Assembly (NCBI GenBank): GCA_019594055.1 | Contig: JAFDTY010000005.1 | Location: 1-44,524, forward strand | Direction: 5' to 3' | Origin: Candidatus Haladaptatiplasma halalkaliphilum | Lineage (GTDB): Archaea > Thermoplasmatota > Thermoplasmata > Halarchaeoplasmatales > Halarchaeoplasmataceae | Length of the DNA: 44,524 nucleotides | Shown here: positions 17,966-26,771 of the stretch, one piece after another | Layout: every line of letters starts with the position of its first letter | How positions within the stretch are numbered: the first letter of the stretch is position 1 | Made by a program: the position numbers and the translations under genes | The notes under the pieces: generated by a model | What the model was told of the DNA's origin: nothing | What the model saw: the letters and a program-made list of their open reading frames with translations, nothing else | Database searches by the model: none

Positions 17966-18895
17966 TCACCACGGGTAGGCGATGCCGAAGGTGAGGTCAC
18001 GGTACATGACGAGGTAGGTTATTGCGTACCCCAGGATCACTCCCGAGTTCAGCAGTGGTAGACCCGCCTGGGGGTTCCCCTTCAGTACGTACCTCATGAG
18101 CACCAGAAGCCCGCACACCGATCCCACAGACGCACCCACGGCCACCACGTAGGGTGCGTACAGGCCTCCCACCATGACCCCGGGTAGGTATATACTTGCG
18201 GATACTGGCAGTATTCCCGGTATGATCAGGTCTCCCAGGCCGATGAACATGGCCTCCCTCTTCTTCTTACGCTCGATATGCTGCACCAAGCCTTCTTCCT
18301 GGAAGAATCTGTAGCTTAGTTTGTGTGGGATCACCAGTAGTATGGGAAGCTTCAACTTGACGACGCCATCAGCCAGTGATATCATGTGCTTTGTTTTGTA
18401 GACGGATATGGCATCGTAGACCGCCAGCACTATCAGCAGTACCAGTACCGGGAGTATTCCGAGGCTGAAGCCGAGTATGGCGGCTATCCCCGCACCCATA
18501 ACTATACCGATACCGTCCACCACGTACCATTCGGGGTACTTGTAGAGGGTGGTGGTGAGGAGTATCGCGAATACGATAGCCAGGTAGAACGACATATCGT
18601 TGATCCCGGTCAGATGGAAAAGCACGGGATAGAAAACGTAGAACAGGGTCAAACCCACGACCGCCAGTAAGGCGTAGTGGATGAAATTACCCTTGGTGTA
18701 CTTCATGACCAGGAGCATGAACCCGGTGAACAGTATTATGAAGACCACGTAGATCAACGGGTTTAACGGATTGTCGGTATCCTCACCGAAGGCCCGGTAT
18801 TCCCGGGGATAGATGCCCACCACGGAAATCGCCACCATGTGGGTGATTATCAAAAGGCATGCGATGGCCACTACCGGAACGTACTTTTGTTTCAC
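17966..18895 (-). CDS. Presenilin/signal-peptide-peptidase-like intramembrane aspartyl protease (A22 family, archaeal type)
   Basis: Multi-TM protein with catalytic-Asp motifs LAVYDAISVYKTKHM and FIGLGDLIIPG, and C-terminal AGLPLLNSGVILGY. Confidence 0.88.
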   Translation of the reverse strand: MKQKYVPVVAIACLLIITHMVAISVVGIYPREYRAFGEDTDNPLNPLIYVVFIILFTGFMLLVMKYTKGNFIHYALLAVVGLTLFYVFYPVLFHLTGINDMSFYLAIVFAILLTTTLYKYPEWYVVDGIGIVMGAGIAAILGFSLGILPVLVLLIVLAVYDAISVYKTKHMISLADGVVKLKLPILLVIPHKLSYRFFQEEGLVQHIERKKKREAMFIGLGDLIIPGILPVSASIYLPGVMVGGLYAPYVVAVGASVGSVCGLLVLMRYVLKGNPQAGLPLLNSGVILGYAITYLVMYRDLTFGIAYPW

Positions 18896-19530
18896 GATGA
18901 TACCTTGCCTACCACGGTACCAAAGGCGAGGGTGCCCTTGATATGGTCTATGCGTACCTTGACCCTGTCTCCCTTGGTGGATCCGGGTACGTATATGGTG
19001 AAACTGCCTACCCTGGCCATACCGTCGCCTTCCCTTCCTATGTCCTGTATGAGAAGGTCATAGGTTTCACCTTGCTCGATCCCCTCGGTCAAGGGCTGCC
19101 TTGTTTTCTTCTTCTTGCCCCGTATGGGTCGGTGTGCCCCGCAGGCATCGCATTTCAACAGTGTCACTCGACCTTCTTTCACCAGTCTCGTGTCCGGCTT
19201 GTCACATTCCGAGCACAGCACGTATTTGCCTACGTAATCCTCGAATTTTTCCTGTATCTTGCGGCTGCCGATCCTTCCTTTGAACAGAATCCTGCCCTCG
19301 TCCCTTTCACCGGCCGTCCCCAGCTCCCGTAGGAGATACTTCAGGATGTCATCGGGCTCCCGGGCTATGATATCCGATATCTCGGTGAAGTTGGTTACTA
19401 TGGTGGTGTTTCCCTCCTGGAATGATTCCACATCGGGGATCTGGAATCTCTCGTGATATGCTATCTCTTCGGGCAGGTCCTCCCTGGCCCTCTTCAGCAA
19501 TTGGTCGTAATCATAATCATCTTCGGGCAT
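18892..19530 (-). CDS. Translation initiation factor aIF2 beta subunit with C-terminal TRAM domain
   Basis: TNFTEISDIIAREPDDILKYLLRELGTAG; zinc finger YVLCSECDKPDT...LLKCDACGAHRPI; then TRAM EGETYDLLIQDIGREGDGMARVGSFTIYVPGSTKGDRVKVRI. Confidence 0.94.
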   Translation of the reverse strand: MPEDDYDYDQLLKRAREDLPEEIAYHERFQIPDVESFQEGNTTIVTNFTEISDIIAREPDDILKYLLRELGTAGERDEGRILFKGRIGSRKIQEKFEDYVGKYVLCSECDKPDTRLVKEGRVTLLKCDACGAHRPIRGKKKKTRQPLTEGIEQGETYDLLIQDIGREGDGMARVGSFTIYVPGSTKGDRVKVRIDHIKGTLAFGTVVGKVSS

Positions 19531-19610
19531 GATAAAAACGAATAAATGGCACCCTTAAATATGTATTGGTGTTACAAGGTTTTTTATATCTTGATGCAAT
19601 GGTATAATCA

Positions 19611-20045
19611 ATGTACGAAAAAGTGATCATCCCCACGGACGGCTCGGATTGCGCGAAGCGAGGCGTGGAAGAGGGACTCTGGATGGCTAAAACACTGGGT
19701 GTAAGGGCACTGGCCCTTTACGTGGTCGACACCTCGGAATACGAGGGTATCCATCACGAGAGCATAAAAACCTCCGTCAGGGTGGGGCTGAAGAAGGCAG
19801 GCCTTGAGGCCCTGGATAAGGTGGTTGCCAAGGGACTGAAATGGGGTGTGCAGGTGGATACCAAGGTGGCCATGGGGAAACCCTTCCAGGAGATAATAAA
19901 CGCCGGTGAAGAGAACGATGTGATATACATCAGCAGTCACGGCGCATCCGGGTGGACCAAACTTTTCGTAGGGAGCACTACGGATAGAGTGATAAAACAT
20001 GCCAGATGCACGGTTGCCGTTGTCCGAGGCAAATACACGAAATAG
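19611..20045 (+). CDS. Universal stress protein (UspA family)
   Basis: MYEKVIIPTDGSDCAKRGVEEGLWMAK ... ISSHGASGWTKLFVGSTTDRVIKHARCTVAVVR; TATA TTTTTATATC at 19581, about 25 nt upstream (near-leaderless). Confidence 0.93.
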   Translation: MYEKVIIPTDGSDCAKRGVEEGLWMAKTLGVRALALYVVDTSEYEGIHHESIKTSVRVGLKKAGLEALDKVVAKGLKWGVQVDTKVAMGKPFQEIINAGEENDVIYISSHGASGWTKLFVGSTTDRVIKHARCTVAVVRGKYTK

Positions 20046-20063
20046 TACAAAAACCTAAATACT

Positions 20064-20079
20064 GACACACTATTGTGTC
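20064..20079. promoter_or_regulatory. Putative operator: inverted repeat GACACA-CTAT-TGTGTC
   Basis: Perfect 6-bp inverted repeat between the AT-rich promoter element (AAACCTAAATA) and trkA ATG 20093. Confidence 0.4.
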
Positions 20080-20092
20080 GCCCGGTGCTCCA

Positions 20093-20764
20093 ATGTATGT
20101 TGTAATCGTAGGCGGCGGCCGAGTGGGGACGGACCTCACAAGGCTATTGTTGCCCGAAGGCCATGACATCGTCCTCATGGAAAGCAGCGAGGATCTGGCG
20201 GAAGATCTGGCAAAACAGTTCGACGCCCTGATAATAAGGGGAGACGGTACTAACCTCGATTCCCTCAAGGATGCCGGTGTTAACAAGGCGGATGTTTTCG
20301 TCTCGGTCACAGGGGACGACAACGCCAACCTTATCTCGTGCCAGCTGGCCAAGAGACTGTTCAAGGTGCCTACCGTCATAGGAAGGGTCAACGACCCCAA
20401 GAACGAAGGAGTGTTCTCCAGCCTCGGTATAGATAATACGGTGAGCACCACCCGTGCAAGCGCTATCCAGATAAAGAACAACATAGGTGACACCAAGACA
20501 TTGCTAACGGTGGGTGGCAGGGAAACCCAGGTCATCGAATTCACCGTGGCCGACGGCGCACCCGTGGCCCACCAGAAGATATCCTCCGCAGGTCTACCCA
20601 GGGGGACCATAGTCGCCGATATAATGCGGGGTGACAGGTCCCTGCTGCCGGATGGTGAGACGGTTTTGAGACCCGGAGACATAGTTACCGTTCTGGCACG
20701 TCTGAATACCGTTCACGATGTGAAGAAGATGTTCGAACCCAAAAAACGATTCGGGATCATCTGA
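20093..20764 (+). CDS. trkA: Trk potassium uptake system NAD-binding protein TrkA
   Basis: MYVVIVGGGRVGTDLTRLLLPEGHDIVLME Rossmann RCK-N domain plus RCK-C domain; followed by trkH. ATG 20093 preferred to 20075. Confidence 0.92.
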   Translation: MYVVIVGGGRVGTDLTRLLLPEGHDIVLMESSEDLAEDLAKQFDALIIRGDGTNLDSLKDAGVNKADVFVSVTGDDNANLISCQLAKRLFKVPTVIGRVNDPKNEGVFSSLGIDNTVSTTRASAIQIKNNIGDTKTLLTVGGRETQVIEFTVADGAPVAHQKISSAGLPRGTIVADIMRGDRSLLPDGETVLRPGDIVTVLARLNTVHDVKKMFEPKKRFGII

Positions 20765-20793
20765 AGTTTACCCGGAGAAGGAGTTTAGAGTAT

Positions 20794-22329
20794 ATGTCCA
20801 AGCTATCCGTGTGGAGTACCCTGAAAGGCGAGTTCGAATCCATCCATAAAAGGATTCACACCTATCACAGACCCTACGGTCTCCTGAGCACGGTACTTTA
20901 CTACACGGGTATCCTGCTGATCATAATGGCCGCCCTTCTGCTGGTTCCCGCCTTGATGGCCTATGCCGTCGACGGTAACATAACCCTCGTTACCTGTTTC
21001 GTGGTCCCGGCATTTATCTCCTGCCTCCTGGGTACGTGCATGCTGTTACTATACGAAAAAAGCGAGCTTTACCTGGGGGCGGCGATCACTCTGTCCGCAT
21101 TGGTATGGTTGCTTTTTTCCCTCATAGGCGCGATCCCCTTCTGGATGGCCAGGCACTATTACGGTGAGGCATGGGGTCTCACCTACCTGCAGGGTGTTTT
21201 CGAGGCCATGTCGGGCTTCACGGCCACCGGTCTCACCATGTACGGTGACAGGGTGGCGGACCTTCCCCATTCCATACTGTTCTGGCGCTCCCTTACCCAG
21301 TGGGTCGGTGGCGTCGGTGTCATAGTACTGTTCCTGAGCATTCTCGTTGTACGTACCGGCTCCATCGCGGGCAAGCTTTACAGTGCGGAAGGTCGCACTC
21401 ACCGGCTGGTACCCAGTGTCGTACGCACCACAAGGCGTATATGGGCTATTTACGGTGGCTATACCCTTCTACTGCTCCTGATACTCTTCGCCCTGGGTAT
21501 GCCGTTATTCGATTCCCTGAATCATTCAATGACGGCTCTGGCGACAGGCGGTTTTTCGGTGAAGAACCAGAGTATTATGTCATACGCCTTGGAAGGCCAT
21601 GCAAATGCATTCCTCATAGAGATGGCCATAATCCCCTTCATGCTCATAGGTGGCATATCCTTTGCCATGCACTACCAGCTGGTGCTCGGTAACGTAAAGG
21701 AATTTTTCCAGAATGTGGAGGTAAGGGCAATCCTGATCATCACCGTGCTAGCAACAGTCATACTGGGGATAAGTCTCGGGCTGACCTTCGATTCCTTCAG
21801 ATACGGCTCCTTCCAGACGGTGACCGCGCTCACAGGCACCGGGTTCAACACCGCCGAAGTTGCAGGCTGGACGGACTTCCAAAAGTTCATACTTACCTTA
21901 CTCATGATATTCGGCGGAGGTTACGGTTCAACGGCATCGGCCCTCAAGCTTATCCGTGTGGCGGTCATATTCTACGCCATAATCTGGCTCGTACGTGATT
22001 ACCTGCTTCCGGAATCGGTAGTACACCGGCTAAAACTCGGTAAGAGCATCTATACACACCAGCAGATAATGGATGTTGCCATCTACGCGGTTCTTTACCT
22101 CGCCCTACTGGTCATAGGGGCCCTGGTGTTCATGGCAGGAGGTGCCAGCGCCGCGGACTCCCTGTTCGAGGTGGCCTCCGCAGAGGGTAATGTGGGACTG
22201 AGTGTCGGGCTGACCCATGCGGCCATGCCGTGGTGGGAAAATATAACCCTGATAATACAGATGTGGGCCGGTCGACTCGAGATATTCCCCGTGCTGGTGT
22301 TGATAACTTCCCCCTTCAAGAAACACTGA
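20794..22329 (+). CDS. trkH: TrkH/KtrB-family potassium uptake membrane protein
   Basis: 511 aa; FEAMSGFTATGLTMYGD, LTQWVGGVGVIVLFLSI, HSMTALATGGFSVKN, TALTGTGFNTAEVAGW, GGGYGSTASALKLIR. Confidence 0.94.
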   Translation: MSKLSVWSTLKGEFESIHKRIHTYHRPYGLLSTVLYYTGILLIIMAALLLVPALMAYAVDGNITLVTCFVVPAFISCLLGTCMLLLYEKSELYLGAAITLSALVWLLFSLIGAIPFWMARHYYGEAWGLTYLQGVFEAMSGFTATGLTMYGDRVADLPHSILFWRSLTQWVGGVGVIVLFLSILVVRTGSIAGKLYSAEGRTHRLVPSVVRTTRRIWAIYGGYTLLLLLILFALGMPLFDSLNHSMTALATGGFSVKNQSIMSYALEGHANAFLIEMAIIPFMLIGGISFAMHYQLVLGNVKEFFQNVEVRAILIITVLATVILGISLGLTFDSFRYGSFQTVTALTGTGFNTAEVAGWTDFQKFILTLLMIFGGGYGSTASALKLIRVAVIFYAIIWLVRDYLLPESVVHRLKLGKSIYTHQQIMDVAIYAVLYLALLVIGALVFMAGGASAADSLFEVASAEGNVGLSVGLTHAAMPWWENITLIIQMWAGRLEIFPVLVLITSPFKKH

Positions 22330-22350
22330 AACGTCGGTAGATGAGAGATC

Positions 22351-23016
22351 ATGAGTGTCATCCGTAGGCTGTACATGGACCTATATGCATTCTTCGGACC
22401 CCAGGGATGGTGGCCCGCCGACAGCGATTTCGAGGTCATGGTAGGTGCCGTGCTTACACAGAACATGAGCTGGAGGAACGTCGAGAAGGCTATATCCAAA
22501 CTTAAAACTGAAGGGCTGATGAACCCCGAAGCTATCCTGGAAACCGATCGCGAGACCCTTCACGAGTGCATAAGGGCAACGGGGTTTTACCGGCAGAAGA
22601 CCGAGAGGCTGAAGATATTGTCGGAAAGGGTCATCCGGGAGGGCGGAGTTGAAAGGTTTTTGAAACACCCTGACATACGCGGGGAGCTGCTCAAGGTGAA
22701 GGGTATCGGCCCGGAAACAGCGGACAGCATCACACTTTACGCCGCAGGGGTGCCCTCCTTCGTGGTGGATGCCTATACCCGACGGATACTGGAAAGGTAT
22801 ATCGGTGTATGCGGCGGCTATCATGAGATACGATCATTTTTCCATGACGAGCTGCCAAGGGACGTATCACTCTACAGGGAATTCCATGCACTGCTCGTCA
22901 GGCTGGCAAAGGAATACTGCGGGAAAAAGCCCCTGTGCAGCGGATGTCCCGTGGCCAGGGACTGCACACGCGCTAATCGAACATCAACCTCTTCCAACGG
23001 AGTATGTCTCTCTTGA
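22351..23016 (+). CDS. HhH-GPD base-excision DNA glycosylase (endonuclease III / MagIII-like) with Fe-S cluster motif
   Basis: FEVMVGAVLTQNMSWRNVEKAI, HhH VKGIGPETADSITLYAAGVPSFVVDAYTRRI, C-terminal CGKKPLCSGCPVARDC. Confidence 0.9.
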   Translation: MSVIRRLYMDLYAFFGPQGWWPADSDFEVMVGAVLTQNMSWRNVEKAISKLKTEGLMNPEAILETDRETLHECIRATGFYRQKTERLKILSERVIREGGVERFLKHPDIRGELLKVKGIGPETADSITLYAAGVPSFVVDAYTRRILERYIGVCGGYHEIRSFFHDELPRDVSLYREFHALLVRLAKEYCGKKPLCSGCPVARDCTRANRTSTSSNGVCLS

Positions 23017-23491
23017 TGGAGCGGTAAAAGGACGGGAAGTAAACGATGCTCAGGAATACCCCGAGGATGAATACCGCCACGTAGAATACCTCCTTGTCCG
23101 CCTGATAGGGCTCGATGCCATCTATGATGAAGCCCATCTCGTCGACTATGAACCCAAGCCCGGCACCGAAACATACCGAACTTATCCGGGCGATGGTACG
23201 GCTCCAATAGTTTATGGACAGCCATGCCGCCACGGATATCAGTATTATTCCGTAGGCGATATGATGCACATGATATCCCCCTATTATCAGGTTCTTGCCA
23301 ACCACGAAGGTGGCGTCGGTGGGAGGGCTATCCGCCTGTAAAAGGATGACCCAAAGCCTTGCGGAAACGAAGGTTATGGTGAATGAGACAGACACCAGGA
23401 AAGGGGTCGAACTGCGGTTCTTCCGGAATTCCTTTCTGATCGCTTTCGGCAGGTACGATAATACCGGCAAGACACGCTCCTTGGCCCACAT
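22973..23491 (-). CDS. Integral membrane protein of unknown function
   Basis: 172 aa with about 4 TM; 3' end overlaps the convergent glycosylase gene by 44 nt. Confidence 0.75.
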   Translation of the reverse strand: MWAKERVLPVLSYLPKAIRKEFRKNRSSTPFLVSVSFTITFVSARLWVILLQADSPPTDATFVVGKNLIIGGYHVHHIAYGIILISVAAWLSINYWSRTIARISSVCFGAGLGFIVDEMGFIIDGIEPYQADKEVFYVAVFILGVFLSIVYFPSFYRSIKRDILRWKRLMFD

Positions 23492-23544
23492 GGCTATCTA
23501 TCAATACATTCACCTCTTACAAATAAAACCTTTCGGTGAAGTAT

Positions 23545-25206
23545 CTAGGGTACGATATATATCTCCGTTTGATCTCCCATGTAAAGCAGGTAATTTCCCC
23601 TGTAATACTCGAGAAGTACTGGGTTGAACGGATGAGGGTGTGCACCGTCCGTGGTCGTTACCCCCTTGATGGTCTTGTGGTCCCATATGATGTACCGCAC
23701 TCCCATCTCCCGGGCCTCCGCAAGGGCTTCATGGGGGTGGTCGGAGAAATATATGGCGTCTCCGTCGACCCATGTGAGGTTCATGTACCCCACCGCAAAG
23801 GCGGCGGCACTCAATCTGTGCTCGGCGGCCAGCTTTCCCTCTAGATTTGTCCTGGCCCAGAAACACCCCTCTATCTCGTCACCCTCGGTTCCCTCTATAT
23901 AACCCTGTGCCATATCCTGGGTGGGGTAGATGAGTGGCAGGTTCCACGCGAGGAGCAATATAACCACCACTGATATGACCGCCGTCCTCCTTTTATCCTT
24001 GAAGGGATTGGCAAGGTAGTTGAACCTGATGAGCCCTATGCCGAAGAGCAAGGCCCCCGGCAGCATCAGGAAGGCCATCTGCCGCATGGGAAGGAGAGAC
24101 GAGGAGCCCGTGAAAACACCTGCGAAGAACGACAGTATCGCGAAGGACATCCAGCCCAGGAGATGAAGGCCGTCCCTGTAGGCCCATATCATCTTGCTGG
24201 CGGCCAATGTGAACATACCCAGGAATGCCACGGGCAGGTAGTAAAAACCCAGTGCTCCCAACTCTATGTCCCTGCCGGGGATGGGATGGAAATACAGGTT
24301 CAGGATGAAGGCGAATATGATCAACATGAGTAAGAACGACATCAATAGGAAACGGGACATATCTTCGTTGTGAAGGGCTATCCTCGGGCGCAGGCCCGTC
24401 CTCTCTCTGATACGACGTATGACTGTCAGTGACAGGACCGCCATGTAGGGAACCAAGAGGATGGCGTAGGAAGGAAGGCCCAGGGCGTCGGTCAACCGTT
24501 CCTCCCTGAAGACAGGTGCGGCGAAGAACCAGTACATGAATGCGGCCGTGGTGAAGAACAGGAAATACCCGATGCGCAGGACGTCCGCCCTGGAGATACT
24601 TCGCCTGAGGGTGACGGACATGAACAGCCCCCCCAGCACGAACAGTATCAGGAAGTAGGACGAGAAATGATGGGTCACTACCAGGGCGATAGAGGCGGGT
24701 ACCAATAGAAGCAGGGATCTGCTGCCGTGCTCCGCTGTTTTCAGTAGAAGGAGCAGGATGAGCAGCATCAGGAAGAAGCCCAGGGTCTCGGGTTTGGGCT
24801 GGGAGAAATTGTAGACGAAGGGGGCGAGTACCGTAAGGAAGATCGCCGATAATAGTGATATCCTTGCATCCCTTGTCAGCTGGTGTGCCATGAGGAATAC
24901 CAGGATCGGTACCATGGTGGAGACAATTAGGGTGGGCAGTTGCACGGCCTCGAATAGGTGTACACCCGAGAAGTGAACGGAACCGCCGAGTATGAACATT
25001 CCCGGGAAGAAGGGGTAGGCCTGGGCCCAACCGTCTATGCCCAGGTACATGGTGCCTCCCGAAACCCACTGGCCGGTATAGTAAACGTACTCGCCGTAAT
25101 CTATACCCCAGTGAACGTACCTGAAGAAGGGTATGCTCCGTAAAACAAAGGAAGTTATTATCACGGTTAACAGAGCATACCGGTATGATCCTTTCATCGC
25201 AGACAT
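23545..25206 (-). CDS. Multi-spanning membrane protein, GT-C glycosyltransferase-like (PMT/STT3-like fold)
   Basis: 553 aa; N-terminal TM then loop RSIPFFRYVHWGIDYGEYVYYTGQWVSGGTMYLGIDGW, multiple TMs, C-terminal soluble domain with YIIWDHKTIKGV. Confidence 0.65.
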   Translation of the reverse strand: MSAMKGSYRYALLTVIITSFVLRSIPFFRYVHWGIDYGEYVYYTGQWVSGGTMYLGIDGWAQAYPFFPGMFILGGSVHFSGVHLFEAVQLPTLIVSTMVPILVFLMAHQLTRDARISLLSAIFLTVLAPFVYNFSQPKPETLGFFLMLLILLLLLKTAEHGSRSLLLLVPASIALVVTHHFSSYFLILFVLGGLFMSVTLRRSISRADVLRIGYFLFFTTAAFMYWFFAAPVFREERLTDALGLPSYAILLVPYMAVLSLTVIRRIRERTGLRPRIALHNEDMSRFLLMSFLLMLIIFAFILNLYFHPIPGRDIELGALGFYYLPVAFLGMFTLAASKMIWAYRDGLHLLGWMSFAILSFFAGVFTGSSSLLPMRQMAFLMLPGALLFGIGLIRFNYLANPFKDKRRTAVISVVVILLLAWNLPLIYPTQDMAQGYIEGTEGDEIEGCFWARTNLEGKLAAEHRLSAAAFAVGYMNLTWVDGDAIYFSDHPHEALAEAREMGVRYIIWDHKTIKGVTTTDGAHPHPFNPVLLEYYRGNYLLYMGDQTEIYIVP

Positions 25207-25273
25207 ATCTCGAAGGTTAGTTAATTATTTTACGTGTCACAGAAGAGTGTTTACCGTCATAATTCTGTCTCGC

Positions 25274-25298
25274 CATCCGGCATTATGTTGTCCGGATG
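25274..25298. repeat. Inverted repeat CATCCGG-N11-CCGGATG
   Basis: Perfect 7-bp arms in the 117-nt intergenic gap between two same-strand (minus) genes. Confidence 0.7.
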
Positions 25299-25323
25299 TT
25301 GCACATGTTTCCGAACACGTCAG

Positions 25324-26736
25324 TCAAAGGCCGAAAATGCCCAGGAGCACGTGTTCCCAACCAAGGAAGAACAGTAGTATGGGGAATATTATACAGCCCA
25401 TGAGGTGCACTCGCTTGACCCCGTAAAGAGGGGGTATGAGACCTATGCAGGTGGCCACCAACCCAACGAAGAGGCCCAGCGGGCCCGAAAAGAAGAAGAT
25501 CATGACCACCAGGAAAAGTATTATGGATTTTGACATAGTGGAGTATTTTACCTTCTTGTGGATGCCGGAGAATAACTTGCCCATATACAGTGTAAGGCAG
25601 AAGGCCACGGCAGAGGCGAGTATGACCGAATACAGCAGAAGTGCCATGAGCCAGGGCATGGATGAAAGGTTTATCCAGGGGTCTATGTTTCCGTGGTTCA
25701 ACTGCAATACCGATTGCATGGCACCGCTCCGGGCGCGCATTATTATGAAAAGAGCCAGGAGGGTGAAAATGGCACAGCTCGTATCTACGGCGGAAACCGC
25801 CATTATGTACTCCCGTCCCTGGACCTCCTCTCCGTCGTCATCGGAGGTGAACACCCTGGTCACCGCGGTAGCGGCAGCCGCCGTTATGCCCGGAAGCCAT
25901 CCCACCATGCCTCCTGAAAGAGTACCTGATACTATGGCCCTCAATTGATTCTTCCTCTCGAGGTCCACCTCGACACCCTCGAGTATCTGGTCCGGTATGG
26001 TGGGGTTGTCCATGAGGCTTATCAGCAGGTTGGATATGCCGAAAAGACCGGTGAAGAGAGGGAAGAACATGAGCGTTGCAGGTGATGCACCCTCCTGGGA
26101 TATGGGTACCCATGTCTTCGAATAGAGGGCAGTGGGTGAAAGCAGGATGAAACCCAGGAGTCCGGATAGAAAGAAAACCCCCAGGGCCAACATTTTGGGT
26201 TTTATGTCGAAGAGACTTCTGCCCTCCTGAATCACGAGGACCCCCACCACTGAAAACAGGATGATGATTATGTACGAAGATAGAAACTCGTAAAAGTTCA
26301 CAGGGGGCCCCATGAGGAGTCGGGCAGGGACCAGCAGGATCAGGGCCATTATCGCTGCACCGAGACTCCCCCATGCGCTTATAAGTATGGCCTCGTACCC
26401 CTTTCCCTCCAGTACCATCCGATGTGCGGGGAGCACGGAAAGTGCGGTTTCGCCCTCGGGGGCCCCCAGGTACGTGGCTGGGATGAAGTTAAGGAAGGTG
26501 TGGGATACCACGCACCCCATTATCATGGCCGAAATAAGCGCCAGCACCTGGGGCATGGTGGGTGAAAAGCTTGCAAGTAAACCCAGTGAGAATGCTATTA
26601 TTGCCGCCTGGGAACTGACTATGACAAAGGAGACTGTATTCACATGAACACCGGGTATGAGTCCCGTGATTATACCGAGACCTATTCCCAGGAAAGTGAA
26701 CACGGTTGCCAAGAGTATCAACATCAGCGGGGTCAA
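25324..26736 (-). CDS. TctA/DUF112-like membrane transporter (tripartite tricarboxylate transporter permease family)
   Basis: 470 aa; GIGLGIITGLIPGVHVNTVSF, IPATYLGAPEGETALSVLPAHRMVLEGKGYEA, and second repeat GMVGWLPGITAAAATAV. Confidence 0.82.
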   Translation of the reverse strand: MTPLMLILLATVFTFLGIGLGIITGLIPGVHVNTVSFVIVSSQAAIIAFSLGLLASFSPTMPQVLALISAMIMGCVVSHTFLNFIPATYLGAPEGETALSVLPAHRMVLEGKGYEAILISAWGSLGAAIMALILLVPARLLMGPPVNFYEFLSSYIIIILFSVVGVLVIQEGRSLFDIKPKMLALGVFFLSGLLGFILLSPTALYSKTWVPISQEGASPATLMFFPLFTGLFGISNLLISLMDNPTIPDQILEGVEVDLERKNQLRAIVSGTLSGGMVGWLPGITAAAATAVTRVFTSDDDGEEVQGREYIMAVSAVDTSCAIFTLLALFIIMRARSGAMQSVLQLNHGNIDPWINLSSMPWLMALLLYSVILASAVAFCLTLYMGKLFSGIHKKVKYSTMSKSIILFLVVMIFFFSGPLGLFVGLVATCIGLIPPLYGVKRVHLMGCIIFPILLFFLGWEHVLLGIFGL

Positions 26737-26771
26737 GATTCCCGGGATGTCTGTTCAGGATTTAAGCTTTA

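Noticed and set aside
19978-20682. 234-aa minus-strand ORF opposite trkA
   Set aside because: Ser/Pro/Thr-rich shadow of the TrkA frame with no domain signal.
23993-25069. 358-aa ORF on the same strand in a different frame inside the GT-C-like gene
   Set aside because: Translation is low-complexity Pro/His/Arg-rich (MGFGRHHVPGHRRLGPGLPLLPGN...), typical of an out-of-frame shadow of the real membrane protein ORF.
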